64,000 nt of DNA, taken from positions 62,001 through 126,000 of the forward strand of contig NZ_QVLT01000002.1 of NCBI RefSeq assembly GCF_003417065.2, in the 5' to 3' direction. The notes under the pieces were generated by a model, which did no database searches, was not told where the DNA came from, and saw nothing but the letters and a program-made list of their open reading frames with translations. The position numbers were made by a program, and so were the translations under genes. Source of the stretch: Hymenobacter lapidiphilus. Lineage in GTDB: Bacteria > Bacteroidota > Bacteroidia > Cytophagales > Hymenobacteraceae. This document shows, one piece after another, positions 30,189 through 38,329 of the stretch (within the stretch, counting starts at the first letter, position 1; each line of letters begins with the position of its first letter).

Positions 30189-30416
30189 CTACCGGCCCCG
30201 CCGCCCCAGCCAAACTGCGCCGGCCAGCACCAGCAGCGCCCCAACTGCCAGCGCCCCTATCGTTACGTCCGGCCCGAAAGCCTTGCAGGAACAACTCTGG
30301 AAAACGGGCCGGCCGTTGATGCGCAGCCGGCGGCGGCAGAAGGCGCAGGGCGTCAGGCTGGGGTCTAGCTGGCCCGGCAGGGGCCACTGGTCGCGGGGTT
30401 CAAGGGAGTAGCTCAT
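30189..30416 (-). CDS. Small cysteine-rich protein with a C-terminal membrane helix
   Basis: A 75-residue open frame with a CAFCRRR pair followed by QSCSC, as in a small zinc ribbon, and then a single membrane helix (VTIGALAVGALLVLAGAVWL) ending in basic residues GRRGR. Hydropathy, charge placement after the helix and G+C-rich third positions make it look real. It is convergent with the metallophosphoesterase gene, 23 bases away. I do not recognise a family and give no function. Confidence 0.5.
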   Translation of the reverse strand: MSYSLEPRDQWPLPGQLDPSLTPCAFCRRRLRINGRPVFQSCSCKAFGPDVTIGALAVGALLVLAGAVWLGRRGR

Positions 30417-30448
30417 GCCGCTTGATACTGCCGCTGACCTAATTGTAA

Positions 30449-30498
30449 CCTATCAAAAATCCCCGCTTCCGAATTTGGAAGCGGGGATTTTTGATAGG
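30449..30498. terminator. 22-bp perfect hairpin, likely bidirectional terminator
   Basis: Arms 30449-30470 and 30477-30498 are fully complementary, with a six-base loop and A/T tracts inside the stem flanks (AAAAATCCCC/GGGGATTTTT). It probably ends the DUF6624 transcript coming from the right. The rest of 30417-30722 shows no gene. Confidence 0.7.
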
Positions 30499-30722
30499 TC
30501 AATTTTACGCTAATTCTACTTGGCCGGTACCTTGTAAATAGAGACCGGGCCGCTTAACGTAGCTGGGCAGTGGCTCCATTACTATGGCCGCCAGCCGAAA
30601 GCTGGAATTGGCGAATTGGGGTCGATATGGTGTTGTCTGTGGGTGGAGGGTAGAGATACGCACAAACTAGCCTAACTGGAAGTGCAGACGTGGCTGCACC
30701 AAATAGAAGGGACGATTCTTGG

Positions 30723-31652
30723 TTATTTCACAGAGGGCTTATAATTGACATCAAGCCGCTTAAGATAGTCTGCCAAGGGGCCTAAGCCGAACTCGGCGCG
30801 GCGTTCATCCACGTGGGCCTCGTCGTCGATAGGTGCTACCTCCTTTTTCTTGGTTGTTGTGTTTAAGCGTATCTGCGTCCCGAACATCTGGGGTTTATTT
30901 ATCAACACAAGCAAATTATCCTGCATGTACACATACCCCATCGGCGACAGGTCGCCCTGCAGTGTGGCTTGCCTTATCATAGGCAGATATTTTTCCTGTA
31001 TGGGTAGGGGAGCCTGCTGAATAGTTAAGAATGCGGCCAAACTTCCAAAATGACCCACCTTCTGCTTTGAGGGCTAGCCTTGTTCATCCAGGATGCCACT
31101 AACCACTTGAAGATGGCGCGCATTGGCCTCCTCAATTTGCTGGATTATCTTTTTAAACTGTGGTGACTTTGCACCGGCAGATAGCTCAATCGAATCCTTT
31201 TGCGCGCGCAGGCGCTGGTGTGTTGCAAAAACTTCCTCCAGTTGTTGTTGCATCGGGTTTTTAAGTCCAGCTTGGGCGGGTGCAGACTCCTGGCGGGCGG
31301 CGGCCACAAGTGCCGGCCAGCGCTGATCAGAACGTAGGGTCTGCAGGTCCTTATCATATTGCAGTTTCTCGGAGTTACGCCAACCAGCGGATATTGCTTT
31401 GTCGAGATTCTGAAATGCTTTATTGTTGTCGCCTGCCAGCGCCCAAGAGCAAGCAGCATTGTAGAAATCCCACCTAGTGATACGGGCAGGATATTGCTGA
31501 AATGCCTGCTCAAATAATTGGCCGGATGATAAATAATTTTTGACTTCGTAGGCTGCTTGAGCCTGCTTACTGAGACTGGAGAATGCATCTTGGGCAAGCA
31601 GCGAGTTACTGAATAACAAAAGGGTAACAAGCAGGCTGGTGATTTTTTTCAT
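30723..31652 (-). pseudogene. TPR-DUF6624 lipid-free periplasmic protein interrupted by an amber codon
   Basis: Read through, this is one gene of about 309 residues. It has a signal peptide from the ATG at 31652 (MKKITSLLVTLLLFSNSLLAQ), then tetratricopeptide-like helices (FYNAACSWALAGDNNKAFQN; LDKAISAGWRNSEKLQYDKD), then a DUF6624 domain (KYLPMIRQATLQGDLSPMGY; PQMFGTQIRLN; DERRAEFGLGPLADYLKRL). The two parts are in the same frame but split by TAG at 31074-31076 (complement). In DUF6624 proteins this place usually reads GWP, so the change is Trp TGG to TAG. It could be a real nonsense mutation, a sequence error, or read-through. The second half alone has no credible start. Confidence 0.8.
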
Positions 31653-31676
31653 GTGTGTCAGATAGGAATAAATGAA

Positions 31677-31714
31677 GCAACTGCCCTCAAACACTAGTGA
31701 TTGAGGGCAGTTGC
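31677..31714 (-). terminator. nrdB terminator hairpin
   Basis: A perfect 14-bp stem (31677-31690 with 31701-31714) and ten-base loop lie 36 bases past the nrdB stop, followed on the minus strand by the T-rich TTCATTTATTCC. The downstream gene begins at 31652. Confidence 0.75.
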
Positions 31715-31749
31715 GAAATAGAAACTGGTAAGAAGAAAAAACCGACTAT

Positions 31750-32712
31750 TTAAAAGTCCTCGTCGAGCGAGAAGGCGTTTTCGGTCCGCTCGCTCATCAC
31801 GCCGGCCTTCTGGTACTCGGCCACGCGCTTCTCGAAGAAGTTGGTTTTGCCCTGCAGCGAAATCATTTCCATGAAATCGAACGGGTTGGTAGCGTTGTAA
31901 ATCCGGCTGTAGCCCAACGATTCGAGCAGGCGGTCGGCCACAAACTCGATGTACTGGTTCATGCTCTTGGCGTTCATGCCAATCAGGTTCACCGGCAGCG
32001 CGTCGGTCACGAACTCCTGCTCAATCTGCACCGCGTCGCGGATGATTTCCTGCACGCGGGCCTCGGGCAGCTTGTTCTGCAGGTGGTCTTTGTAGAGCAG
32101 GCAGGCGAAGTCGCAGTGCAGGCCCTCGTCGCGCGAAATCAGCTCGTTGCTGAACGTGAGGCCGGGCATCAGGCCCCGCTTCTTCAACCAGAAGATGGAG
32201 CAGAACGAGCCCGAGAAGAAGATGCCCTCCACGGCGGCAAAGGCAATCAGGCGCTCGGTGAAATTCTCCGAGTTGATCCACTTAATGGCCCAGTCGCCCT
32301 TTTTCTTCACGCAAGGCACCGTTTCGAGGGCGTTGAAGAGGTAATCCTTCTGCTTGGGGTCTTTGATGTAGGTGTCAATCAGCAGCGAGTAGGTTTCGGA
32401 GTGGATGTTTTCCATCATCACCTGGAACCCGTAGAAGCAGCGGGCCTCAGCCATCTGCACTTCCTGCATGAAGTTGATGGCTAGGTTCTCGTTCACGATG
32501 CCGTCGGAGGCCGCGAAGAAGGCCAGCACGTGCGAGATAAAGTGCCGCTCGCCGTCGTTGAGGTTTTCCCAGTCCTTCTGGTCCTGGCTCAGATCAATCT
32601 CCTCAGCGGTCCAGAAAGAGGCCTCGGCCTTCTTGTAGAACTGCCACACATCATCGTGCTGAATGGGAAAAAGAACGAAACGGTTGGGGTTTTCGGTGAG
32701 TAGAGGTTCCAT
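31750..32712 (-). CDS. nrdB: Ribonucleoside-diphosphate reductase, beta subunit (class Ia)
   Basis: NrdB houses the di-iron tyrosyl radical cofactor needed by NrdA. The 320-residue product shows [20 protein letters not shown] with the iron-ligand Glu and the radical-site region [15 protein letters not shown]. It continues with the second pair of ligands in [20 protein letters not shown] and [10 protein letters not shown], and ends in the C-terminal tail NAFSLDEDF that docks onto NrdA. It resembles eukaryote-type R2 proteins, as is usual in Bacteroidota. Its promoter region faces rplU and holds a DnaA-box cluster. A strong hairpin follows the stop. Confidence 0.96.
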   Translation of the reverse strand: MEPLLTENPNRFVLFPIQHDDVWQFYKKAEASFWTAEEIDLSQDQKDWENLNDGERHFISHVLAFFAASDGIVNENLAINFMQEVQMAEARCFYGFQVMMENIHSETYSLLIDTYIKDPKQKDYLFNALETVPCVKKKGDWAIKWINSENFTERLIAFAAVEGIFFSGSFCSIFWLKKRGLMPGLTFSNELISRDEGLHCDFACLLYKDHLQNKLPEARVQEIIRDAVQIEQEFVTDALPVNLIGMNAKSMNQYIEFVADRLLESLGYSRIYNATNPFDFMEMISLQGKTNFFEKRVAEYQKAGVMSERTENAFSLDEDF

Positions 32713-32815
32713 GCAGACGGGGTGAAAGGCGGAAAATGGCGGTGCCGGGAGGGTTACGTTTGGCTAACCCGGCATCGAAGGCAATGTTTGACTGCTTCTC
32801 CGCGCGGCTCGAAAC

Positions 32816-32823
32816 CAAAGATA
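32816..32823 (-). promoter_or_regulatory. Candidate -7 element of the nrdB promoter
   Basis: TATCTTTG on the minus strand matches TAnnTTTG, about 104 bases upstream of the nrdB ATG. No clear TTG is found at the expected spacing, so the call is tentative. Confidence 0.4.
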
Positions 32824-32985
32824 GCCCGACACTTTGGGAAAGGCGACCCCGCACCACTATTTTTCGCCACCCCGCCGCTGGTCGGCCGCGAACCCGCTCC
32901 GAACTGGGGCCACCGGGGCAGTTACGGGGTAAAGAGGCCCGAATCAGGCTTTACGGTAGGGTGGGAGTGAGAAAAGCGGAAATAG

Positions 32986-33025
32986 TTATCCACATTTGCC
33001 CTGTGGACAATGATAGTTATCCACA
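32986..33025. promoter_or_regulatory. Cluster of DnaA boxes between nrdB and rplU
   Basis: Two perfect DnaA boxes TTATCCACA (32986-32994 and 33017-33025) flank an inverted one-mismatch box TGTGGACAA (33002-33010). All three lie within 40 bases. The cluster is in the 467-base gap between divergent nrdB and rplU, which holds no gene I can support. Confidence 0.7.
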
Positions 33026-33116
33026 AAAAGTTATTCGCGTACCCGTCGGCGCGTTCGTTGGAGAAGTGCGTTTGGCGGCTGCCAGGATAGGGGGGATGAG
33101 GTTTAGTTAGTTAGAG

Positions 33117-33148
33117 TTTGGATATGTGAAACGTTACGGGTACTTTTG
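33117..33148 (+). promoter_or_regulatory. Consensus promoter of rplU-rpmA
   Basis: TTTG (33117-33120), a 20-base spacer and TACTTTTG (33141-33148) match the Bacteroidota primary promoter consensus. The rplU ATG is 32 bases downstream of the box. Confidence 0.75.
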
Positions 33149-33179
33149 CCTTCCAATTTTCAGAAACACCAAGACGCCG

Positions 33180-33485
33180 ATGTACGCAATTGTCAACATA
33201 GCCGGGAAGCAGACCAAGGTCGAAGCCAATAAATTTGTATACGCCCACCGTTTGGCTGGCAACATTGGCGACGAGGTGCAGCTGGGCAAAGCCCTCCTGA
33301 CCGATGATAACGGAACCCTCACCATCGGCTCGCCGCTGCTGGACGTGACCGTAACCGGCACCATCCTCGCCCACGTAAAGGGTGATAAGGTGCTCGTATT
33401 CAAGAAGAAGCGCCGTAAGGGCTACAAGAAGCTGAACGGTCACCGTCAGCAGTTCACCAAAGTAATGATCAACAGCATCGCCTAG
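33180..33485 (+). CDS. rplU: 50S ribosomal protein L21
   Basis: A 101-residue L21, a structural protein of the large ribosomal subunit. It reads MYAIVNIAGKQTKVEANKF, then LLTDDNGTLTIGSPLLDV, GTILAHVKGDKVLVFKKKRR and KGYKKLNGHRQQFTKVMI, which are family hallmarks. A longer open frame begins at 33126, but that would start inside the promoter; the ATG at 33180 gives the standard N-terminus. It is followed by rpmA in the usual order, with a palindromic spacer between them. Confidence 0.98.
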   Translation: MYAIVNIAGKQTKVEANKFVYAHRLAGNIGDEVQLGKALLTDDNGTLTIGSPLLDVTVTGTILAHVKGDKVLVFKKKRRKGYKKLNGHRQQFTKVMINSIA

Positions 33486-33488
33486 TTT

Positions 33489-33584
33489 AGAGCTTAGTTG
33501 TTAGCGCATAGTGCTTAGGCCGTAAGGTTGAGCAACGCATGCCGACAAAAACTAAGCTCCATTATCTAAGCACTAAGCTCCAAA
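33489..33584. repeat. Imperfect inverted repeat between rplU and rpmA
   Basis: GAGCTTAGTTGTTAGCGC at the left and CTAAGCACTAAGCTC at the right are imperfect inverted copies. It belongs to the AGCT-rich spacer sequences seen at several other gene junctions in the window. Confidence 0.5.
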
Positions 33585-33587
33585 AAA

Positions 33588-33905
33588 ATGGCACATAAGA
33601 AAGGCGTAGGTAGCTCCAATAACGGCCGCGAATCGGAATCCAAGCGCTTGGGCGTTAAGATCTTCGGCGGTCAGTCAATCATTTCCGGCAACATCATCGT
33701 GCGTCAGCGCGGCACCAAGCACCACCCCGGTCAGAACGTGGGCATGGGCAAGGACCACACCCTGTTCGCTATGATCGACGGCACCGTGCAGTTCCGCAAG
33801 GGCCGCAAAGACCGTTCGTTCGTGTCGGTAGTAGCCGGCGACGTAGTTGCTTCGGAGGTTCACACCTCGGCTCCTGCTTCGGCCGAAGCGCACGACAACG
33901 CATAG
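33588..33905 (+). CDS. rpmA: 50S ribosomal protein L27
   Basis: A 105-residue L27, located near the peptidyl transferase centre. The N-terminus [20 protein letters not shown] and the following [21 protein letters not shown] and [18 protein letters not shown] are diagnostic. Compared with a typical 85-90 residues it has an acidic, Ala/Ser-rich C-terminal extension ([18 protein letters not shown]). It is co-transcribed with rplU from the promoter near 33141 and followed by a hairpin terminator. Confidence 0.98.
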   Translation: MAHKKGVGSSNNGRESESKRLGVKIFGGQSIISGNIIVRQRGTKHHPGQNVGMGKDHTLFAMIDGTVQFRKGRKDRSFVSVVAGDVVASEVHTSAPASAEAHDNA

Positions 33906-33957
33906 TTTCTGAACTGTAAGCTGATGGCTTATAGCTGTTAGCTTCCGTTCAAAAAGC

Positions 33958-34009
33958 AAAGCCCCTGCCGGCTCTTCTCTTTCCAAGGAGGAGGGCCGGC
34001 AGAGGCTTT
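33958..34009 (+). terminator. rpmA terminator
   Basis: AAAGCCCCTGCCGGC (33958-33972) pairs with GCCGGCAGAGGCTTT (33995-34009) with one mismatch, 52 bases past the rpmA stop. There is little T-run after it. Confidence 0.6.
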
Positions 34010-34043
34010 CAGAGTTAGGTGTTGAACTGACTGGTCAGGAACG

Positions 34044-34133
34044 GTGCAGGGGCGGGGCTTGTCCCCGCCCGCCATGCGCGCAATTCCACCGATAACCGTT
34101 CAACGGCGGGCGGGGAAAGCCCGCCCCTACATG
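34044..34133. repeat. Inverted repeat family B, copy 2
   Basis: The same arms as at 15595-15731, here closer together: GGGGCGGGGCTTGTCCCCGC on the left and CGGGGAAAGCCCGCCCCTAC on the right. It lies between the convergent rpmA and ribD genes. Confidence 0.75.
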
Positions 34134-34148
34134 AGTAGCAAATTCCAA

Positions 34149-35201
34149 TCAGTCAACAGCTCGCAAAAACACAAATACCTCATCCTCGCCCAGCCGGAAC
34201 TGCTCGTGCAGGCCGCACAGGCCCAGCTTGGGCGCGGGCACACCACCGCCGAGCCGCTTGCGGGCCCGGATGACGCGGGCTTCGTCCCAGAGTCCATCTT
34301 TGAGCAGCGAGTTGAGTACCGTAGTTCCGCCCTCCACCAGCACCGATTGTACCTGCCGCTTGTGCAGCTGCTGCAGCATCTGCGGAAACAGATCTTCAGC
34401 CTCCGAGAGCACCACATATTCCACGTTGGGGCGGCTGGTCCGCTCGCGGTAGGTGAACACCAGCGTGGGCTGGGTCCCATCGAACAAATAATGCGTGGGC
34501 GGTAGGCTCAGGTTTTTGTCGATGACCAGGCGGAGCGGATTCTGGCCGGGCCACTCGCGCACATTCAGGCGGGGGTTGTCGTGCAGAGCCGTGCGGGTGC
34601 CCACCAGAATGGCCTGCTCCTCAGCCCGCCACTGGTGCACCGCCACCCGGCTCTGCTCGCCACTAATGGCCACCGACTGGTAGTAGGGCCCTGCCAGGTA
34701 GCCATCGGCGGTTTCGGCCCACTTGAGCACCACGTAGGGCCGCTGCTGCTCCTGGGCCATGAAGAAGCGCCGGTTCAGCCAGCGGCCCTCGGCCTCCAGC
34801 ACGCCGGTTTCTACTTTGATGCCGGCCTCGCGCAGCTTCGCGATGCCCCGGCCGGATACCAGCGGGTTGGGGTCAGGGCTGCAGATGATTACTTCGGCCA
34901 CCCGCTTCTCGATGAGCAGGTCGGCGCAGGGCGGCGTTTTGCCGTGGTGGGCGCAGGGTTCGAGCGTGACGTACACCCGGCTCTGGGGCAGCAACTCGGG
35001 CTCCGTAACGCTGTTGATAGCGTTTACCTCGGCGTGGGGGCCGCCGTACTGCCGGTGCCAGCCCTCCCCAATAATGCGGCCTTCGTGGGTGATAACGCAG
35101 CCTACCAGCGGGTTGGGGCGGGCGTAGCCGGTGCCCAGCCGGGCTAGGTCGAGGGCGCGGCGCATCATCAGCAGGTCGAATTCGGAAGCAGTAAACGGCA
35201 T
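34149..35201 (-). CDS. ribD: Bifunctional riboflavin biosynthesis deaminase/reductase RibD
   Basis: RibD carries out the deamination and NADPH-dependent reduction steps that follow GTP cyclohydrolase II in riboflavin synthesis. The N-terminal cytidine-deaminase-like domain has the zinc motifs GGPHAEVNAI (about 58) and PCAHHGKTPPC (about 85). The C-terminal reductase domain has VVLKWAETADGYLAG, ILVGTRTALHDNPRLNVR and SVLVEGGTTVLNSLL. The start is the ATG at 35201 (MPFTASEFDLLMMRRALDLA); the longer frame from 35255 would run into the promoter of the divergent prmC. No other riboflavin genes are in the window. Confidence 0.96.
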   Translation of the reverse strand: MPFTASEFDLLMMRRALDLARLGTGYARPNPLVGCVITHEGRIIGEGWHRQYGGPHAEVNAINSVTEPELLPQSRVYVTLEPCAHHGKTPPCADLLIEKRVAEVIICSPDPNPLVSGRGIAKLREAGIKVETGVLEAEGRWLNRRFFMAQEQQRPYVVLKWAETADGYLAGPYYQSVAISGEQSRVAVHQWRAEEQAILVGTRTALHDNPRLNVREWPGQNPLRLVIDKNLSLPPTHYLFDGTQPTLVFTYRERTSRPNVEYVVLSEAEDLFPQMLQQLHKRQVQSVLVEGGTTVLNSLLKDGLWDEARVIRARKRLGGGVPAPKLGLCGLHEQFRLGEDEVFVFLRAVD

Positions 35202-35293
35202 GAGCAAGCGGGTAAGGTAGAGGCAGGGTCGGGGCGGTGAAGATACGTGCCCCACCCGAACCTGACTGGTGGCCAGGCCCCGGCTTTCGGCCG

Positions 35294-35301
35294 TACTTTT
35301 G
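35294..35301 (+). promoter_or_regulatory. -7 promoter element immediately before prmC
   Basis: TACTTTTG ends only four bases before the ATG at 35306. If transcription begins the usual five to seven bases after the box, the mRNA would start at or next to the start codon. Confidence 0.5.
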
Positions 35302-35305
35302 GGGC

Positions 35306-36175
35306 ATGCCCACGCTCCACCAACTCGCTACCGACCTCAGCACCGCCCTGCAAGCTCTCTACGAAGTGCCCGAAGCCGAGGCCATGGCCGCGCAGGTGCT
35401 GGAACATCTGTTGGACCTGACGCCCCTGCACCGGCGGATGCGTGCCGCGGAGGAAGTGGGAGCAGATGAACGCCTGGCCGCGCTGCCCGGAATTCAGGTC
35501 CGGCTATTGTGCCATGAGCCGTTACAGTACGTGCTGGGCACGGCTCATTTCGCCGGGCTGGAACTGGAAGTAACGCCCGCCACGCTCATTCCGCGCCCCG
35601 AAACCGAGGAGCTGGTAGAGCTGATTGCCCGCGAGCAGCGCGGCCGCTCAGGGCTACGTGTGTTGGATGTGGGCACCGGCTCGGGCTGCATCCCGCTGGC
35701 GCTGGCCGAGCGGCTACCAGGTGCTCAGTTCACGGCCGTTGATGTGTCGGCCGAAGCCTTGGCGGTGGCCCGGCGCAATGCGGTTCGTTGCGGGGTAGCA
35801 GTGGATTTTCAACAGGTGGATATCCTGCAGGCAAGCCCCCGGCTGGCCGGGCCGCTGGATGTGCTGGTGAGCAACCCGCCTTACGTAATGGAGAACGAGC
35901 GGCCCCTGATGCGGCCCAATGTGCTGGCCTACGAGCCCGCCACCGCCCTGTTCGTGCTCAACCACGACCCGCTGCTGTTCTACCGCCGCATCGCCCAACT
36001 GGGCCAGGAGCTGCTGGCGGTCGGCGGCGTGCTATACTTCGAAATCAATGAGCAGTTTGCCGCTGAAACGGAGGAGCTGTTGCGCGAGCTGGGGTACGCG
36101 GCCGTAGCGAGCCACCAAGATATTTTCGATCGGCCCCGCCTAGTGCGGGCTACCTGGGAAGGCAAGGTATTCTGA
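35306..36175 (+). CDS. prmC: Peptide chain release factor N5-glutamine methyltransferase
   Basis: PrmC methylates the glutamine of the GGQ motif in release factors RF1 and RF2. The 289-residue product has the N-terminal helical domain (PLQYVLGTAHFAGLELEVTP) and the SAM-binding loop VLDVGTGSGCIPLALAE. The catalytic motif SNPPYVMENE (about residue 190) clamps the substrate glutamine. The start is the ATG at 35306; the frame stays open to 35237 but those codons overlap the promoter. It is divergent from ribD and followed by a modest hairpin. Confidence 0.96.
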   Translation: MPTLHQLATDLSTALQALYEVPEAEAMAAQVLEHLLDLTPLHRRMRAAEEVGADERLAALPGIQVRLLCHEPLQYVLGTAHFAGLELEVTPATLIPRPETEELVELIAREQRGRSGLRVLDVGTGSGCIPLALAERLPGAQFTAVDVSAEALAVARRNAVRCGVAVDFQQVDILQASPRLAGPLDVLVSNPPYVMENERPLMRPNVLAYEPATALFVLNHDPLLFYRRIAQLGQELLAVGGVLYFEINEQFAAETEELLRELGYAAVASHQDIFDRPRLVRATWEGKVF

Positions 36176-36180
36176 GAGTG

Positions 36181-36215
36181 AAAAGCCGTGCATCTGGAAA
36201 GCGGGCGGGCTTTTT
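36181..36215 (+). terminator. Weak prmC terminator
   Basis: AAAAGCC (36181-36187) pairs with GGCTTTT (36208-36214), followed by T; it sits six bases after the prmC stop. Confidence 0.5.
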
Positions 36216-36295
36216 CAACTGCTGCCTGCCACCTTTCAAAAGGTGACTTCCCAGCAACTCAACTCGCTGCGCTAAAACTTCCCCGCCCAAAGCCT

Positions 36296-36303
36296 TACCT
36301 TTG
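36296..36303 (+). promoter_or_regulatory. -7 promoter element of the nucleotide-sugar locus
   Basis: TACCTTTG, a full TAnnTTTG match, lies 33 bases before the ATG at 36337 of the first gene of the locus. No clear -33 TTG is seen. Confidence 0.5.
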
Positions 36304-36336
36304 CCGGCTCAATTATTGCCGGCCCCGCCTGCCCGT

Positions 36337-36930
36337 ATGACCGAAACGCTACCTGCCTATTACGCCCACCCGACTGCCGTCATCGACGAGGGGTGCCGGA
36401 TTGGGGCGGGGTGCCGCATCTGGCACTTCTGCCACGTAAGCGCCGGCGCGGTGCTGGGCGAAGGCTGTAACCTGGGCCAGAACGTTTTCGTAGCCGATGG
36501 CGTGAGTTTAGGCCGCAACGTGAAAGTGCAGAACAATGTGAGCCTCTACGCCGGCGTAGAGTGCGCCGACGACGTGTTCGTGGGCCCTTCCGTAGTGTTC
36601 ACCAACGTGCGCAACCCCCGCGCCGCCGTGCCCCGCCGGGGCGACGACCACTACCTACCCACCCGTCTCGGACGGGGCGTGAGCGTTGGGGCCAACAGCA
36701 CCGTGGTGTGCGGCGTTGCCTTGGGCGAGTACGCCTTCGTGGGGGCCGGCTCGGTGGTAACGCGCGACGTGCTGCCCTACGCTCTGGTGTACGGCAACCC
36801 CGCCCGCCCCCGCGGCTGGATGAGCACTCACGGCCACCGGCTGGCCTTCGACGCCGCCGGCCGCGCCACTTGCCCCGAAAGCGGCCAGCAATACCAGCTT
36901 ACCAACGGCCACGTTTCATTGCTCAGTTGA
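36337..36930 (+). CDS. Left-handed beta-helix N-acetyltransferase (WbpD/WlbB-like)
   Basis: The 197-residue product is built of hexapeptide repeats: HPTAVIDEGCRIGAGCRIWH, VLGEGCNLGQNVFVADG, NVKVQNNVSLYAGVECADDV. It has the FVGPSVVFTNVRNPRA loop typical of sugar O/N-acetyltransferases such as WbpD, WlbB or QdtC. These act on amino-sugar nucleotides with acetyl-CoA. The start is the ATG at 36337 (MTETLPAYYAHP); an earlier in-frame start would fall in the promoter. It opens a locus with a UDP-sugar dehydrogenase and epimerase, consistent with making an acetylated amino-uronic acid. The exact substrate cannot be told. Confidence 0.88.
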   Translation: MTETLPAYYAHPTAVIDEGCRIGAGCRIWHFCHVSAGAVLGEGCNLGQNVFVADGVSLGRNVKVQNNVSLYAGVECADDVFVGPSVVFTNVRNPRAAVPRRGDDHYLPTRLGRGVSVGANSTVVCGVALGEYAFVGAGSVVTRDVLPYALVYGNPARPRGWMSTHGHRLAFDAAGRATCPESGQQYQLTNGHVSLLS

Positions 36931-37007
36931 TAGTAGCGCAGTTGTCAGAAAAGCAGACAGCCCGTCATTCCAGCCTCCCAGACCTCAAGTCCCCAAGACC
37001 CTATACC

Positions 37008-38306
37008 GTGTACGACCAACTAGTTAACAAGCAGGCCAAGCTGGCCGTTATCGGCCTCGGCTACGTGGGCCTGCCCATTGCCCTCGAATTCGCCCGCAGA
37101 ATCGAGGTCATCGGTTTCGATATCAATGCCAAGCGGGTTGAGATGATGCGCAACCACGTGGACCCGAGCGGCGAGCTGGTGGCCGCCGACTTCGACGGTT
37201 GCGACATCAAGTTCACTGACTCGCTCGACGTGCTGCGCGAGGCCACGTTCTTCATCGTGGCCGTGCCCACGCCCATCGACGAGCACGCCCAGCCCGATTT
37301 GCGGCCGTTACTCGGCGCGTCGTCGTCGGTAGGCAAAGTGCTCAAGAAGGGCGACTACGTGGTGTTTGAAAGCACCGTGTACCCCGGCTGCACCGAAGAC
37401 GACTGCATTCCGGTGATGGAAAAGCACTCGGGCCTGAGCTTCGCCAATGGCGACTTCAAGGTGGGCTACTCGCCCGAGCGCATCAACCCCGGCGACAAGG
37501 AGCACACGCTCAGCAGCATTATAAAAGTGGTGGCTGGCTGCGACGCGGAGTCGCTGGAAGACATTGCCAAAACTTACGAGCTGGTAGTGAAGGCCGGCGT
37601 GCATCGGGCCAGCTCTATTAAGGTGGCCGAGGCCGCCAAAATCATCGAAAACACTCAGCGCGACGTGAATATTGCGCTGATGAACGAGCTGTCGATGATT
37701 TTCGACCGCATGAACATCAACACCTATGAGGTGCTGGAAGCGGCCGGTACGAAGTGGAACTTCCTCAAGTTCTCGCCCGGTCTGGTGGGCGGCCATTGCA
37801 TCGGCGTCGACCCCTACTACCTCACCTACAAGGCCAAGGAGCTGGGCTACGATGCCAAGGTGATTCTGTCGGGGCGGACCACCAACGACAACATGGGGGC
37901 CTACATCGCCCGCAAAACGGTGCAGATGATCATCAAGAAGGGCAAGGACGTCGCCAAAAGCCGCGTGCTGGTGATGGGCGCGACCTTCAAGGAAAACGTG
38001 GAGGACATCCGCAACTCCAAAGTCGCCGACGTGATTCAGGAGCTGAAAAACTACTCGGTGAACGTGGACATCGTGGACCCGCACGCCGATTCCGACGAAC
38101 TGTTCCACGAGTACGGGTTCCGCCTGACGCCCGCCGCCGAGGTGCGCACCGACTACGACGCCGTGGTGGTAGCCGTTGGTCACCAGCCTTATACCGAGCA
38201 CGACGAAGCCTACTTCCAGTCCATCACCAACGACGACGCGGTGTTGGTCGATATCAAGGGCCTGTTCCGCGGCAAGGTGCAGGAGATGCAGTACTGGAGC
38301 CTGTAA
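37008..38306 (+). CDS. UDP-N-acetylhexosamine 6-dehydrogenase (TviB/WbpO-like)
   Basis: A 432-residue NAD-dependent nucleotide-sugar dehydrogenase that oxidises C6 of a UDP-sugar to the uronic acid. It has the Rossmann motif LAVIGLGYVGLPIALEFARR, VPTPIDEHAQPDLRPL, STVYPGCTED, SPERINPGDKEH, the catalytic cysteine in LVGGHCIGVDPYYL (about residue 263) and GATFKENVEDIRNSKV. These fit the TviB/WbpO group that acts on UDP-GalNAc or UDP-GlcNAc. The start is the GTG at 37008 (VYDQLVNKQAKLAV). The open frame continues far upstream, but only as a shadow of the preceding gene. Co-oriented with galE 23 bases downstream. Confidence 0.93.
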   Translation: MYDQLVNKQAKLAVIGLGYVGLPIALEFARRIEVIGFDINAKRVEMMRNHVDPSGELVAADFDGCDIKFTDSLDVLREATFFIVAVPTPIDEHAQPDLRPLLGASSSVGKVLKKGDYVVFESTVYPGCTEDDCIPVMEKHSGLSFANGDFKVGYSPERINPGDKEHTLSSIIKVVAGCDAESLEDIAKTYELVVKAGVHRASSIKVAEAAKIIENTQRDVNIALMNELSMIFDRMNINTYEVLEAAGTKWNFLKFSPGLVGGHCIGVDPYYLTYKAKELGYDAKVILSGRTTNDNMGAYIARKTVQMIIKKGKDVAKSRVLVMGATFKENVEDIRNSKVADVIQELKNYSVNVDIVDPHADSDELFHEYGFRLTPAAEVRTDYDAVVVAVGHQPYTEHDEAYFQSITNDDAVLVDIKGLFRGKVQEMQYWSL

Positions 38307-38329
38307 ATATTCAGCTAACAGCTAAAAAG

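Noticed and set aside
32986..33025. Chromosomal origin of replication
   Set aside because: Only three DnaA boxes, no AT-rich unwinding tract next to them and no dnaA, dnaN or gidA nearby; a regulatory site is the simpler reading.
32736..33110. 124-codon frame between nrdB and rplU
   Set aside because: It covers promoters and the DnaA-box cluster, has random-looking Arg/Pro-rich composition and no recognisable domain.
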